Assembly (NCBI GenBank): GCA_951213105.1
Contig: OX578136.1
Location: 73,288,730 to 73,352,729, forward strand
Direction: 5' to 3'
From: Amaurobius ferox
Taxonomy: Eukaryota > Arthropoda > Arachnida > Araneae > Amaurobiidae
Length of the DNA stretch: 64,000 nucleotides
Shown: piece by piece, positions 46,627-58,480 of the stretch
Position numbering within the stretch: position 1 is the stretch's first letter
Layout: every line of letters begins with the position of its first letter
Program-made: the position numbers and the translations under genes
Notes under the pieces: generated by a model
The model's input: only the letters and a program-made list of their open reading frames with translations
What the model was told of the DNA's origin: nothing
The model's database searches: none

Positions 46627-49600
46627 TTATTTTTTTATTTTAAAGTGTCCGTAGGCATAACTTGTAATGCCGTCCTCGTGTAAATATCTTTTGTCATCAA
46701 TGGGTGACAAAGCCACCTTGTTCAGGCATACAGTGAATAGTTTATGATGACTACTATCAATTCTAATCTGTTCTTCCATGGTAGGTCTAACACTCAACAG
46801 GCATTGTCTATAGTCATTGTGTGTAATTTTCCGTGCAACCACATGTGTAGAAACACCTTTAGCTCTTTTCTTTTCTCCAGCAGCTGATAGAATAGAGTAC
46901 ATTTTAGGTCTAAGTCCTATAAACTCTTGAATGGGGGTTGAATTCAGTTCATCTTTAAAATATCCAATACGCTTTTTATTGTCTTCACTGAAGAGGGGAT
47001 GATCCTTGGGATAGTCAGAAAAATCATACAAGTGTTTATGCTGGTTCATATCTTCATAAATATCAGCAGTTTGGATTTCATAAGCCAATGAATCAGTATC
47101 GGTGAAGAGAAGCGAAGCTTTTTCACCATATTGGCTTTTAATATGTTTATAATGAAACTCATACATCAGGAGTTTAGATAACTCCAAGATAGCAAAGCCA
47201 ACGTATATAGGCCGGTTCATTAAAATGCAATTCCTTACACGTTCAACACCCACCAGATCTTCGCTAAAAATCCTGATAGCTCTAAAAGCTGGAGATGCCA
47301 CCACCTTCAGGGCCCGCTTTGAAGAATTCACTAGTTCAATATTCACTCGATTTCGAAGATTCTCCATCGTTTTTCCAAACACAGCGTTATTAAGCAATTT
47401 AAAAAAGTCTTTCTCAAAATTAGTCTTTGCCTTCTTTCTTTCTTCTGTGTTAAATTGGATGTATTTCTCCAACCAGGGCTTCTGATTAAATTTTAAGGTC
47501 TTGTGAATTTTCTTGAGTCTTAAACCTAATGATAGGTATAGCTGAAGGTTACGATAGTGAACAATATAATGTTTCTTGTCATGCAGATTGGGTACCAATT
47601 TCGTAGTACTAACAAAATGTCCATGATGTAATTGTTGAACCAGTCGTTCAGCATAGGGGGAGAGCATTTCTCGTTCAATCTTCACCCTTTCAGGGGCTAG
47701 AGGGTATTCATTATGATAATCATGTAAGGATTCAGGATACTCCAGATCCACTTCAAATATATATCCTTCTTGGGTATTATCCTTTAGACTCATTATCCAG
47801 GATTCACTCAAATTTTCTGTAGATATCCATTCAAACCCACCATAGGGCAGTGGTTGAGACATAGCCCAACCATATAGGTTATTGGCATCAAGATAGATAA
47901 TGTGCTTATCAGGCTTAGTAGAGTCATAATTTTCCAAATAATGATTATTAGCCTCGGATCTACGCTGACTAATCATACATATACCACCGCGGATTCCACG
48001 TTCTATAAACAGTAGCATATTTTCATCTGTCAGTAGTTCTAGGGTTTGCTCAGTCATTTTTAAAGAGGCCTGCCAAGCCAGTCCAGGGGCGGTCATCATA
48101 TGGGCGGCGTCTAAATCATAGTTCCTCTTGCAAATTTTTCGAAAATTCTCAAATACATCGGCTAATAGTAGCACATCTGTTTTCACATACAGGTCGTGAT
48201 ATTCTCCCAAGTTCATTATGTTAAAGGTATCCCATACAGTTTGGGCATGCCGATAATCTTCACTCTTAATATATTCGCCTTTAATATCATTATGAAATGC
48301 AGAAGGGGGAGGGAGCACATTTTCATCAAATTTTTGAAAGGATGTCATATAGCTATAGAGATATACTCCTTTCCTAATAAGAGCATTCTGTTGTACTATA
48401 TCAGGGAAATGTTCTCTGAGAATATGAAATTCACTCAAGTCTAAATTGGAAACTAGCTTTTCCAGGGAAGCATTCAGAAACTGTAGGCTATCAATAAATT
48501 GTAAACAGACACGGGGCCCCTCTTTCTTTGAAATCTTAAAAGATATGTATTTTTCAATATTAGTAGCAATCACATCAATTTTATGGTCTTGCAATTTCCC
48601 AAAACTCAGCATAATATGATGAGAGTCATAATTTTTTAAATTATGAAACACTACAGGAATATTAATACTTTGCCTATAGTTAAGATTACAGGCATTATGC
48701 AGGGCACCTCTATAGGCTCCAGTCACGTGATTGTGATCACGCACACGATCTGTTTTCAGTTCACGATGGCACACGTTACAATGGGTAGCTCTTTCAAAGT
48801 CAACTTCATTCTCTTTAGTCATTCGCAGTGGTTTAACATAACGTAATTTTTCTCCAAGATACTGTTTCTCCACTATCAAGTTGTTAAGAAAATGATTCAC
48901 AGGGTCAATACCTCGATACACAGTAGCTTGTTTCAGGCATTTTCCATCAGGCCCTATAATAACATAAGCATATCCACAAGGTTCATGAATCGCTAGTCTA
49001 TGCGTGTAAGATCTAATATTAGAGGGTTTAGTAGTGTCTTCTTTAACGATCAGGGCTTCAAAGTCAGCATAAATAATGAAAGGGATGGAATGCTGATACT
49101 GTTTGTTCGTGAATTGGAGATATTTCTGATCTTCCGAGGGCATTTTAATGCGCTGAGGTGCATGTTCTTTACAATATTGAGCATGATCTTGCAAAAGATC
49201 GTCTCTGCTGTAACGATGTAAACATCTATAACATATATATTGGGCTCCATTGTGCTTAGTTATATCTCCCAGCAAGCGTGACATATTCCTTATAAGAGTA
49301 TAGTGTTGCTTATCTTCATCACTAATCAACAGGAGATTCACACAGTCTTCATCTTCACGTTTGGATATATGCAAAGGAAAAATCTCTTCGTCTTCATATC
49401 CATATACATTTATTCGTATATTATTCAATTTTTCAATCTGAGGAATCTTCACAACTGAGATAGGGTATCGAATATCTCCAAGTTTAATCTCATTTTCAAA
49501 ACTTTTATAATGTGACACTCTTTCAGGCTTATATTCACGGGATATATAGTATTTGTGGGCTAATAGGCACCACATCAGGCATTTCCCGTCTTCATTTCGA

Positions 49601-50845
49601 ATATTGAGTAAAGCTTTCTTGGCTGCAAGTTTTGTTGGCAAGGGTATATAGCTAGAAGCTGCAAGAGGCTTATACTTTGCACAGAAAACATCTATCTTTC
49701 GCATCTTTTGTAAAGTCCATCCAGAGCCTCGGCTGACAAATTCTTCGAATAACTTCAAGATTTGTGAAAAAGCTTCTTCAGCATTGTTGGGAGGGGTATC
49801 ATCACGAAGTTCTGTCACAACATCTGTTCTAAAATATGAGCTGGATACCTGTTGGCCATTTGCAACGTCACGAATAAATTGCACATCCGCAATAAGATAC
49901 CACTTAATAGATCTGTATGCATCAAGTTCGTCTTTTAATATCTTCAATAGCTGAGGGCGAATTTCATCAAAACATAGCATAAGATCCCTCTCTACACTTT
50001 CAGTGGGTTCCAGAGTGTGTACAGAGAATACATCTAAACCCTTCTTCTTCTTCGCTGCAATCTTGGGGCGCTTATTAGAAGTTGAGGCTAAAGCAGGAGC
50101 TTTTCTCTTTTTAGAACCATGTGCAATACGCTGATGGCGCAGGACATCACTTTTCTTGCTGAATATAAGTTCACAATGCTTGCATTTCACACCATCCTTC
50201 AGATGAAGTATCATATGGCGCTTCAGGTTATCTCGTCTAGTAAACTGTATGGAGCATTGAGTGCATTCAAACACTTTAACGGGAGAATGCGTATTCGCAT
50301 GTCTAGCCAAGTCTTCCTTACGAACAAATGCACGTTCGCATACTTTACATCGATAATTCAAGGCATCATCGTTAGAATGAACCCTCATATGCCGCAATAA
50401 GCTTCGTTTTGCCATGAAGCTCTTCGCGCAAGTAGGGCACACCTGCAAAAGATAAAAAAATACAAGACCTTAGTATAAACACGCTATTCTCGGTAACAAT
50501 GTAATACATTTCAGATGTATATATATCATTACAAATGTATATAAAGTAATTGCTAACCCATTATACTATCCCCATTAGAAATAATAAAATTCCTGAATTA
50601 AAGAATATATTCAGATACAAGACATTTCATGTAAGATCCCCAAGACATTTCATTAAATTCATAAAAACACTCATTAAAAAGTTGTTACGCATCATAAAAA
50701 TACAAAGTTTAATAAAATAATAGAATAAAATCACATTAAAACAAGTACTTACATGTCCAATCCTGTTCAAAGAGGGTGCATTACGCATAGGAACATCAGT
50801 AACGGTAGGGATAGTACCTCCGATATTACTTTCTAAGGCAAACAT
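46627..50845 (-). CDS. Zinc-finger / endonuclease VII-like / protein-primed-type family B DNA polymerase (PAL-2 left arm)
   Basis: Exon 1 is 50753-50845 and exon 2 is 46627-50442, with a GT-AG intron at 50443-50752 (310 bp, 17 bp longer than in PAL-1). The 1302-residue product is uninterrupted. Finger 1 reads CAKSFMAKRSLLRHMRVH and differs at 10 of 17 positions from the PAL-1 finger, whereas the remaining roughly 1250 residues differ at only about 40. The exonuclease, HNH-like and polymerase motifs are all kept (YADFE, DHNHVTGAYRGALHNACN, YHDLYVKTD, LDANNLYGW, NNAVFGKTMEN, FTDTDS). It has Leu at the GVY-x-YSYM site and Leu at TVC-x-NKVA, where the right arm has Pro and Gln as in PAL-1, so the left arm carries the two new changes. 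Confidence 0.93.
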
Positions 50846-51149
50846 ACTCGCAGAGCAACTTCAAGCACGACTTAACAGCACGAAATCCACAGCAGAAATG
50901 ATAAAATCGCTGCTTAAAGATCACCTACACCATTCATAAAAAATAGTTCCTGGTGTATCCTTCCGCCAAGGTCACCCCAAGGTTATCTCTAAAGAGTTCT
51001 TCGTGTATCCATCCGCCAAGGGCATGCCAAGGTCACGTGATAGTTATATCACGGTTACCGTTAAACTTGCAACACACGAATGTAATTATGCACACATCCG
51101 ATAAAAAAATAAACAATTCGTTCAACATCGCAATCGATCCTTTTTAATA
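50846..51149 (-). promoter_or_regulatory. Putative promoter region, PAL-2 left arm
   Basis: Mirror of 51162-51465. It keeps one intact CCAAGGTCA (TGACCTTGG on the gene strand) near 50966-50974 and an E-box TCACGTGA near 51033-51041; the second CCAAGGTCA, beside the E-box, is also visible on this side. Confidence 0.4.
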
Positions 51150-51193
51150 ATCGATTACGATTATTAAAAAGGATCGATTGCGATGTTGAACGA
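51118..51193. repeat. Axis of PAL-2: near-perfect palindrome on a 4-bp stem, 4-nt loop hairpin
   Basis: The centre is ATCG (51150-51153), ATTA (51154-51157), CGAT (51158-51161), flanked symmetrically by TTAATA/TATTAA and on through the arms. The single-arm sequence of PAL-1 contains the same ATCGATTACGAT string (14190-14201) as an ordinary internal site. Confidence 0.9.
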
Positions 51194-51465
51194 ATTGTTT
51201 ATTTTTTTATCGGATGTGTGCATAATTACATTCGTGTGTTGCAAGTTTAACGGTAACCGTGATATAACTATCACGTGAACTTGGCATGCCCTTGGCGGAT
51301 GGATACACGAAGAACTCTTTAGAGATAACCTTGGGGTGACCTTGGCGGAAGGATACACCAGGAACTATTTTTTATGAATGGTGTAGGTGATCTTTAAGCA
51401 GCGATTTTATCATTTCTGCTGTGGATTTCGTGCTGTTAAGTCGTGCTTGAAGTTGCTCTGCGAGT
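51162..51465 (+). promoter_or_regulatory. Putative promoter region, PAL-2 right arm
   Basis: It holds an E-box TCACGTGA followed by ACTTGG, a mutated form of the first nuclear-receptor-like box, then an intact TGACCTTGG (51337-51345) and GGATACACCAGGAACT before exon 1. It shares the block order of PAL-1. Confidence 0.4.
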
Positions 51466-54400
51466 ATGTTTGCCTTAGAAAGTAATATCGGAGGTACTAT
51501 CCCTACCGTTACTGATGTTCCTATGCGTAATGCACCCTCTTTGAACAGGATTGGACATGTAAGTACTTGTTTTAATGTGATTTTATTCTATTATTTTATT
51601 AAACTTTGTATTTTTATGATGCGTAACAACTTTTTAATGAGTGTTTTTATGAATTTAATGAAATGTCTTGGGGATCTTACATGAAATGTCTTGTATCTGA
51701 ATATATTCTTTAATTCAGGAATTTTATTATTTCTAATGGGGATAGTATAATGGGTTAGCAATTACTTTATATACATTTGTAATGATATATATACATCTGA
51801 AATGTATTACATTGTTACCGAGAATAGCGTGTTTATACTAAGGTCTTGTATTTTTTTATCTTTTGCAGGTGTGCCCTACTTGCGCGAAGAGCTTCATGGC
51901 AAAACGAAGCTTATTGCGGCATATGAGGGTTCATTCTAACGATGATGCCTTGAATTATCGATGTAAAGTATGCGAACGTGCATTTGTTCGTAAGGAAGAC
52001 TTGGCTAGACATGCGAATACGCATTCTCCCGTTAAAGTGTTTGAATGCACTCAATGCTCCATACAGTTTACTAGACGAGATAACCTGAAGCGCCATATGA
52101 TACTTCATCTGAAGGATGGTGTGAAATGCAAGCATTGTGAACTTATATTCAGCAAGAAAAGTGATGTCCTGCGCCATCAGCGTATTGCACATGGTTCTAA
52201 AAAGAGAAAAGCTCCTGCTTTAGCCTCAACTTCTAATAAGCGCCCCAAGATTGCAGCGAAGAAGAAGAAGGGTTTAGATGTATTCTCTGTACACACTCTG
52301 GAACCCACTGAAAGTGTAGAGAGGGATCTTATGCTATGTTTTGATGAAATTCGCCCTCAGCTATTGAAGATATTAAAAGACGAACTTGATGCATACAGAT
52401 CTATTAAGTGGTATCTTATTGCGGATGTGCAATTTATTCGTGACGTTGCAAATGGCCAACAGGTATCCAGCTCATATTTTAGAACAGATGTTGTGACAGA
52501 ACTTCGTGATGATACCCCTCCCAACAATGCTGAAGAAGCTTTTTCACAAATCTTGAAGTTATTCGAAGAATTTGTCAGCCGAGGCTCTGGATGGACTTTA
52601 CAAAAGATGCGAAAGATAGATGTTTTCTGTGCAAAGTATAAGCCTCTTGCAGCTTCTAGCTATATACCCTTGCCAACAAAACTTGCAGCCAAGAAAGCTT
52701 TACTCAATATTCGAAATGAAGACGGGAAATGCCTGATGTGGTGCCTATTAGCCCACAAATACTATATATCCCGTGAATATAAGCCTGAAAGAGTGTCACA
52801 TTATAAAAGTTTTGAAAATGAGATTAAACTTGGAGATATTCGATACCCTATCTCAGTTGTGAAGATTCCTCAGATTGAAAAATTGAATAATATACGAATA
52901 AATGTATATGGATATGAAGACGAAGAGATTTTTCCTTTGCATATATCCAAACGTGAAGATGAAGACTGTGTGAATCTCCTGTTGATTAGTGATGAAGATA
53001 AGCAACACTATACTCTTATAAGGAATATGTCACGCTTGCTGGGAGATATAACTAAGCACAATGGAGCCCAATATATATGTTATAGATGTTTACATCGTTA
53101 CAGCAGAGACGATCTTTTGCAAGATCATGCTCAATATTGTAAAGAACATGCACCTCAGCGCATTAAAATGCCCTCGGAAGATCAGAAATATCTCCAATTC
53201 ACGAACAAACAGTATCAGCATTCCATCCCTTTCATTATTTATGCTGACTTTGAAGCCCTGATCGTTAAAGAAGACACTACTAAACCCTCGAATATTAGAT
53301 CTTACACGCATAGACTAGCGATTCATGAACCTTGTGGATATGCTTATGTTATTATAGGGCCTGATGGAAAATGCCTGAAACAAGCTACTGTGTATCGAGG
53401 TATTGACCCTGTGAATCATTTTCTTAACAACTTGATAGTGGAGAAACAGTATCTTGGAGAAAAATTACGTTATGTTAAACCACTGCGAATGACTAAAGAG
53501 AATGAAGTTGACTTTGAAAGAGCTACCCATTGTAACGTGTGCCATCGTGAACTGAAAACAGATCGTGTGCGTGATCACAATCACGTGACTGGAGCCTATA
53601 GAGGTGCCCTGCATAATGCCTGTAATCTTAACTATAGGCAAAGTATTAATATTCCTGTAGTGTTTCATAATTTAAAAAATTATGACTCTCATCATATTAT
53701 GCTGAGTTTTGGGAAATTGCAAGACCATAAAATTGATGTGATTGCTACTAATATTGAAAAATACATATCTTTTAAGATTTCAAAGAAAGAGGGGCCCCGT
53801 GTCTGTTTACAATTTATTGATAGCCTACAGTTTCTGAATGCTTCCCTGGAAAAGCTAGTTTCCAATTTAGACTTGAGTGAATTTCATATTCTCAGAGAAC
53901 ATTTCCCTGATATAGTACAACAGAATGCTCTTATTAGGAAAGGAGTATATCCCTATAGCTATATGACATCCTTTCAAAAATTTGATGAAAATGTGCTCCC
54001 TCCCCCTTCTGCATTTCATAATGATATTAAAGGCGAATATATTAAGAGTGAAGATTATCGGCATGCCCAAACTGTATGGGATACCTTTAACATAATGAAC
54101 TTGGGAGAATATCACGACCTGTATGTGAAAACAGATGTGCTACTATTAGCCGATGTATTTGAGAATTTTCGAAAAATTTGCAAGAGGAACTATGATTTAG
54201 ACGCCGCCCATATGATGACCGCCCCTGGACTGGCTTGGCAGGCCTCTTTAAAAATGACTGAGCAAACCCTAGAACTACTGACAGATGAAAATATGCTACT
54301 GTTTATAGAACGTGGAATCCGCGGTGGTATATGTATGATTAGTCAGCGTAGATCCGAGGCTAATAATCATTATTTGGAAAATTATGACTCTACTAAGCCT

Positions 54401-55684
54401 GATAAGCACATTATCTATCTTGATGCCAATAACCTATATGGTTGGGCTATGTCTCAACCACTGCCCTATGGTGGGTTTGAATGGATATCTACAGAAAATT
54501 TGAGTGAATCCTGGATAATGAGTCTAAAGGATAATACCCAAGAAGGATATATATTTGAAGTGGATCTGGAGTATCCTGAATCCTTACATGATTATCATAA
54601 TGAATACCCTCTAGCCCCTGAAAGGGTGAAGATTGAACGAGAAATGCTCTCCCCCTATGCTGAACGACTGGTTCAACAATTACATCATGGACATTTTGTT
54701 AGTACTACGAAATTGGTACCCAATCTGCATGACAAGAAACATTATATTGTTCACTATCGTAACCTTCAGCTATACCTATCATTAGGTTTAAGACTCAAGA
54801 AAATTCACAAGACCTTAAAATTTAATCAGAAGCCCTGGTTGGAGAAATACATCCAATTTAACACAGAAGAAAGAAAGAAGGCAAAGACTAATTTTGAGAA
54901 AGACTTTTTTAAATTGCTTAATAACGCTGTGTTTGGAAAAACGATGGAGAATCTTCGAAATCGAGTGAATATTGAACTAGTGAATTCTTCAAAGCGGGCC
55001 CTGAAGGTGGTGGCATCTCCAGCTTTTAGAGCTATCAGGATTTTTAGCGAAGATCTGGTGGGTGTTGAACGTGTAAGGAATTGCATTTTAATGAACCGGC
55101 CTATATACGTTGGCTTTGCTATCTTGGAGTTATCTAAACTCCTGATGTATGAGTTTCATTATAAACATATTAAAAGCCAATATGGTGAAAAAGCTTCGCT
55201 TCTCTTCACCGATACTGATTCATTGGCTTATGAAATCCAAACTGCTGATATTTATGAAGATATGAACCAGCATAAACACTTGTATGATTTTTCTGACTAT
55301 CCCAAGGATCATCCCCTCTTCAGTGAAGACAATAAAAAGCGTATTGGATATTTTAAAGATGAACTGAATTCAACCCCCATTCAAGAGTTTATAGGACTTA
55401 GACCTAAAATGTACTCTATTCTATCAGCTGCTGGAGAAAAGAAAAGAGCTAAAGGTGTTTCTACACATGTGGTTGCACGGAAAATTACACACAATGACTA
55501 TAGACAATGCCTGTTGAGTGTTAGACCTACCATGGAAGAACAGATTAGAATTGATAGTAGTCATCATAAACTATTCACTGTATGCCAGAACAAGGTGGCT
55601 TTGTCACCCATTGATGACAAAAGATATTTACACGAGGACGGCATTACAAGTTATGCCTACGGACACTTTAAAATAAAAAAATAA
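51466..55684 (+). CDS. Zinc-finger / endonuclease VII-like / protein-primed-type family B DNA polymerase (PAL-2 right arm)
   Basis: Exon 1 is 51466-51558 and exon 2 is 51869-55684, with the intron at 51559-51868 (donor CAT|GTAAGT, acceptor TTTTGCAG). The 1302-residue product has four C2H2 fingers, a lysine-rich patch, a C2HC finger, DEDD-type exonuclease motifs, the CxxC/DHNH endonuclease VII-like insert between Exo I and Exo II, and palm motifs A, B and C with both motif C aspartates. At the two positions where it differs from the left arm it keeps the residues shared with PAL-1, so this arm is the more ancestral. An AATAAA overlaps the stop codon region and probably serves 3' end formation. 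Confidence 0.94.
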
Positions 55685-55744
55685 TAAAAGGAAAAAGAGA
55701 AAGAAGGAAAAAAAAGAAGGAAAAAAAAGAAAAAAAAAATAGAA

Positions 55745-55790
55745 ATTGTGGCGGTGTATCCTATACACCGGGTGGAGGTGGGACCACAAT
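55745..55790 (+). other. Invariant 46-nt double hairpin (PAL-2 right arm)
   Basis: Same 46 bases as in PAL-1 and arm A, 60 nt after the stop codon and behind a polypurine tract (55685-55744). Confidence 0.85.
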
Positions 55791-55964
55791 AAAAAAAAAT
55801 AATATATTTTTTCTAACAGCATCTAATTTCTTAAAGAGACATTACTGCATTTGGATAGTTGAAAACAAGTATCTGCTATTGCTTACAAATATTAAAATCC
55901 GAGACCGAAAGGATTGGGGAAACACACCCCCTCCCATACACCCAATTCACGCGATTCTGCTGTT

Positions 55965-56475
55965 TTAAAAACTCGCTTTTTTATCACATTTTTGTAAAAA
56001 ATACACATTTTTGTTGTTTTTTTACGTTTTTGCAACATTTTGTGCAAAAAGTTAATTTTTCCCATTACCACATTTTTAGTGACATTTTTGTAAAAACGCA
56101 CATTTTTTTGTAAAAAAATTACAAAAGTGCGAAAACCCATGTTAATTCCCATAGAGAAATTGGAATTTTGAAAAAAATCGCAAAAATGTTAATTTTGCCC
56201 ATTACCACATTTTTTGTTACTTTTTTACGTTTTTGAGACATTTTGTGCAAAAAGTTAATTTTTCCCATTACCACATTTTTGGAAAAAAAATTACAAAAGT
56301 GTGAAAACCCATGTTAATTCCCATAGAGAAATTAACATTTTCAAAAAAAAGACGCAAAATGTTAATTTTGCCCATTACCACATTTTTTGTTACTTTTTTA
56401 CGGTTTTGGAACATTTTAACAAAATGTTAATTTTTGCCATTACCACATTTTTAAAAAAAAAAATACAAAAGTAGA
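55965..56475 (-). repeat. Subterminal A/T-rich repeat array, PAL-2 right arm
   Basis: Inverse of the array at 45850-46345 with the same number and order of units, in contrast to PAL-1, where the arms differ. Confidence 0.7.
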
Positions 56476-56522
56476 AAACTTACATTTGCCAAAAAATATA
56501 GGAAAAAAAAAAAGAAAAAGAA

Positions 56523-56740
56523 AAAACAATATACGTCATAAACTCCACTCTCTTCTGTGACGTCACCTTATGGAACTGTGCTGCCTCACACCGACTTCTG
56601 AGAACCCCTATGTTAAAGCATGGGACTTTAGCACCGCCTCTGTTGATGCACTCATTTTCTGGCCTCGGAGGGTTCCCCATGTTAAAGTATAGGGATTCAC
56701 CGCCTCTGAAGTGCCGCTGAACTCTCCCTAATCCCCTACT
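56523..56740 (-). repeat. Terminal block of PAL-2, right end
   Basis: Contains TGACGTCA (56558-56565), both TTTAACAT / GCGGTG modules, and the terminal CTCTCCCTAATCCCCTACT. The target duplication CACCTA follows at 56741. Confidence 0.72.
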
Positions 56741-56837
56741 CACCTACACCTGCATAGAAATGAACTTTCAATTGGGAGGGGCGTTATTAGTGCTCCTATT
56801 CACCAGTTTGTACACTTGCACCTACACCTGCATAGAA
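56741..56837 (+). repeat. Tandem copy of the PAL-2 target containing an unoccupied site
   Basis: 56741-56759 is repeated at 56819-56837, and 56760-56818 repeats the left flank 45507-45566. The second copy reads straight through CACCTA into CACCTGCATAG with no element. The repeat joint carries the short homology GAAATGAAC. Confidence 0.85.
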
Positions 56838-58126
56838 CTCTTAGTAATCATTACAAAAGTAATGGCAGAGGCGAATGGTCAGTCTTTCAAATTCGCGCCA
56901 ATCGCGTCCAGGCCACGGCAAATTGAAAAAATGGTTCTCAAATCATCAGAACATCCGGATCCGGTCAACCAGTGGGTTCTTACCTCGGATGAAATGGTAC
57001 TGAGTGATCTCATGAGCATCATTTAGGGGTCAGTGATAATTTTTATTAATACGGCAAATATTTTGATGATATAGTGCATATTTATTTATTAAATAATTCA
57101 TTTTGCAACACTGAAATGCTGCTTAAGTTGGTGAAATGCATCTCGAATTTTGATAATTTTACATATTTATTTACTTAAATGATTTATTTGGCAACATTGA
57201 AATGCTGCTGTGAGTGACATACTTAGCAGCGAGCAGGTGTTTCTCGGCTTTTGAAAAATTCCTATATTTGTTTATTTAATTAATTTATTTTGCAATTATT
57301 GCTTATATTTTTGAAATATTGCTTGGTGTCGCGGATTTTAATGATTTTACAAATTTATACAGAAATTATTTTGATATAATAGTAGTACTGTTTTCTATTA
57401 GTTAAATTTCTATTACTGTAACGGACGATAATTTTGAATATATTTCCAATTACTAATTCTTGAAATTTTAATGTTATTCAATTTTAAATTTATTCATTTC
57501 TTGAATTTTCGAAGATGTGAACGCTTGAAGAAAATATATTTTCAATTAATCTGTTAAAATATTTCTGTATTAAGTATATTCCGTCACAGGCATTTTACGT
57601 TTCTATTTTGTATTTAAAATTCGATGAAATTCCCATTGGAAAATTCAGAAATTATTTAGATATGATAGTAGTAATTTGTAATTGAATTTTTTTTTACGAA
57701 AACCTGTTTGCGTTTGTTTAAAATTACTTTTTATGAGCATTCGTGATTGATATCTATATTACATTTAATTAACAATTTCTTTCAATTTATAAAATATCTA
57801 TATTATCAATCACAATGAACAGTCAATAATTAAATTTTAGGTCCCCTATGTAAAAATTTGTTGTGTTCGCCACGTGCTCAAGTGTATATAATGTGTTTCG
57901 CAATAAATTAAGTTAATTTAAGTGCTTTTGTGCAAAACTGAACGAATTTAATTGATTGTTGCAGATACGCCATTTTCATACGTGTACATATAATGTGCTT
58001 CGTGCAAATCTAAGTTAATCTAAATGACTCATTATGAAACTAATATTTTTTAAGTAAACTTGTGAACAAAAGCTCAGAAATATTTTTTGTTCCATTTTGA
58101 TATTGATTATAATAATAAGAAAGAGA
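56838..58126 (+). repeat. Locally duplicated block, copy 2 (right of PAL-2)
   Basis: Collinear with 36799-38410, with an additional section (57205-57535) shared with 43360-43690. It includes the exon-like frame at 56862-57028. Confidence 0.7.
56862..57028 (+). pseudogene. Exon-like open frame, duplicated, stop at the donor (copy 2)
   Basis: ATG at 56862 opens a frame reading MAEANGQSF ... NQWVLTSDEMVLSDLMSII, with TAG (57024-57026) just before the donor-like GG|GTCAGT. The paralogous copy at 36799-36965 has CAG there. It is relatively CpG-rich for this region. The protein is not recognised; it could be a decayed first exon. Confidence 0.4.
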
Positions 58127-58460
58127 AAAATCTGATGTGGGCAGCACATGACTTTCGCAGCAGACTCATATTCACGTTCACTATATTTCTTCAATAATTC
58201 ATTATATTGAGTTTAATTGCACAAAAAATACCACCCATAATTATTTAAAATTACACTGAATTTGCACTTTTAATTCAATTTTCTTTCTCATTTGGTAACT
58301 GGTCTTACTTTCAAAAGTGGCGTAGCGAAAATCTAAAATTTCTCGAGAACGGCTAGTCCGAGTGTAATGGGCTTTATCTTATTATTTTCATTGTTAAAAG
58401 TTACTTATAAAGCAAGCATTTAATTGATATTTTTCAGCATACGTAGTTTTGCCCACCATA
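58127..58460 (+). repeat. R1 end fused to an R3 fragment
   Basis: Starts with the R1 end AATCTGATGTGGGCAGCAC, then switches to R3 text (CTCATATTCACGTTCACTAT, CTCGAGAACGGCTAG, GCATTTAATTGATATTTTT). Confidence 0.55.
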
Positions 58461-58480
58461 GATTTATATATATGCATATA

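Larger units (their letters stand above)
45573..56740. mobile_element. PAL-2: 11.2-kb palindromic polymerase element with 6-bp target duplication and adjacent empty site
   Basis: The termini are AGTAGGGGATTAGGGAGAG and its inverse, and the 6-bp repeat CACCTA lies on both sides (45567-45572, 56741-56746). The axis is at about 51155/51156, almost exactly the arithmetic midpoint, so both arms are nearly the same length (5.58 kb). Each arm carries one intact polymerase gene transcribed outwards. The two proteins differ at only two residues, so this is younger than PAL-1 or has been homogenised. It lacks the axis-proximal section of about 450 bp that each PAL-1 arm has (14190 back to 13753). No integrase, ATPase, protease or capsid gene is present. 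Confidence 0.93.

Noticed and set aside
45573..56740. Whole palindrome as a sequencing or assembly fold-back
   Set aside because: Precise 6-bp duplications, a matching empty site, and two amino-acid differences between arms favour a real element, although only long reads can settle it.
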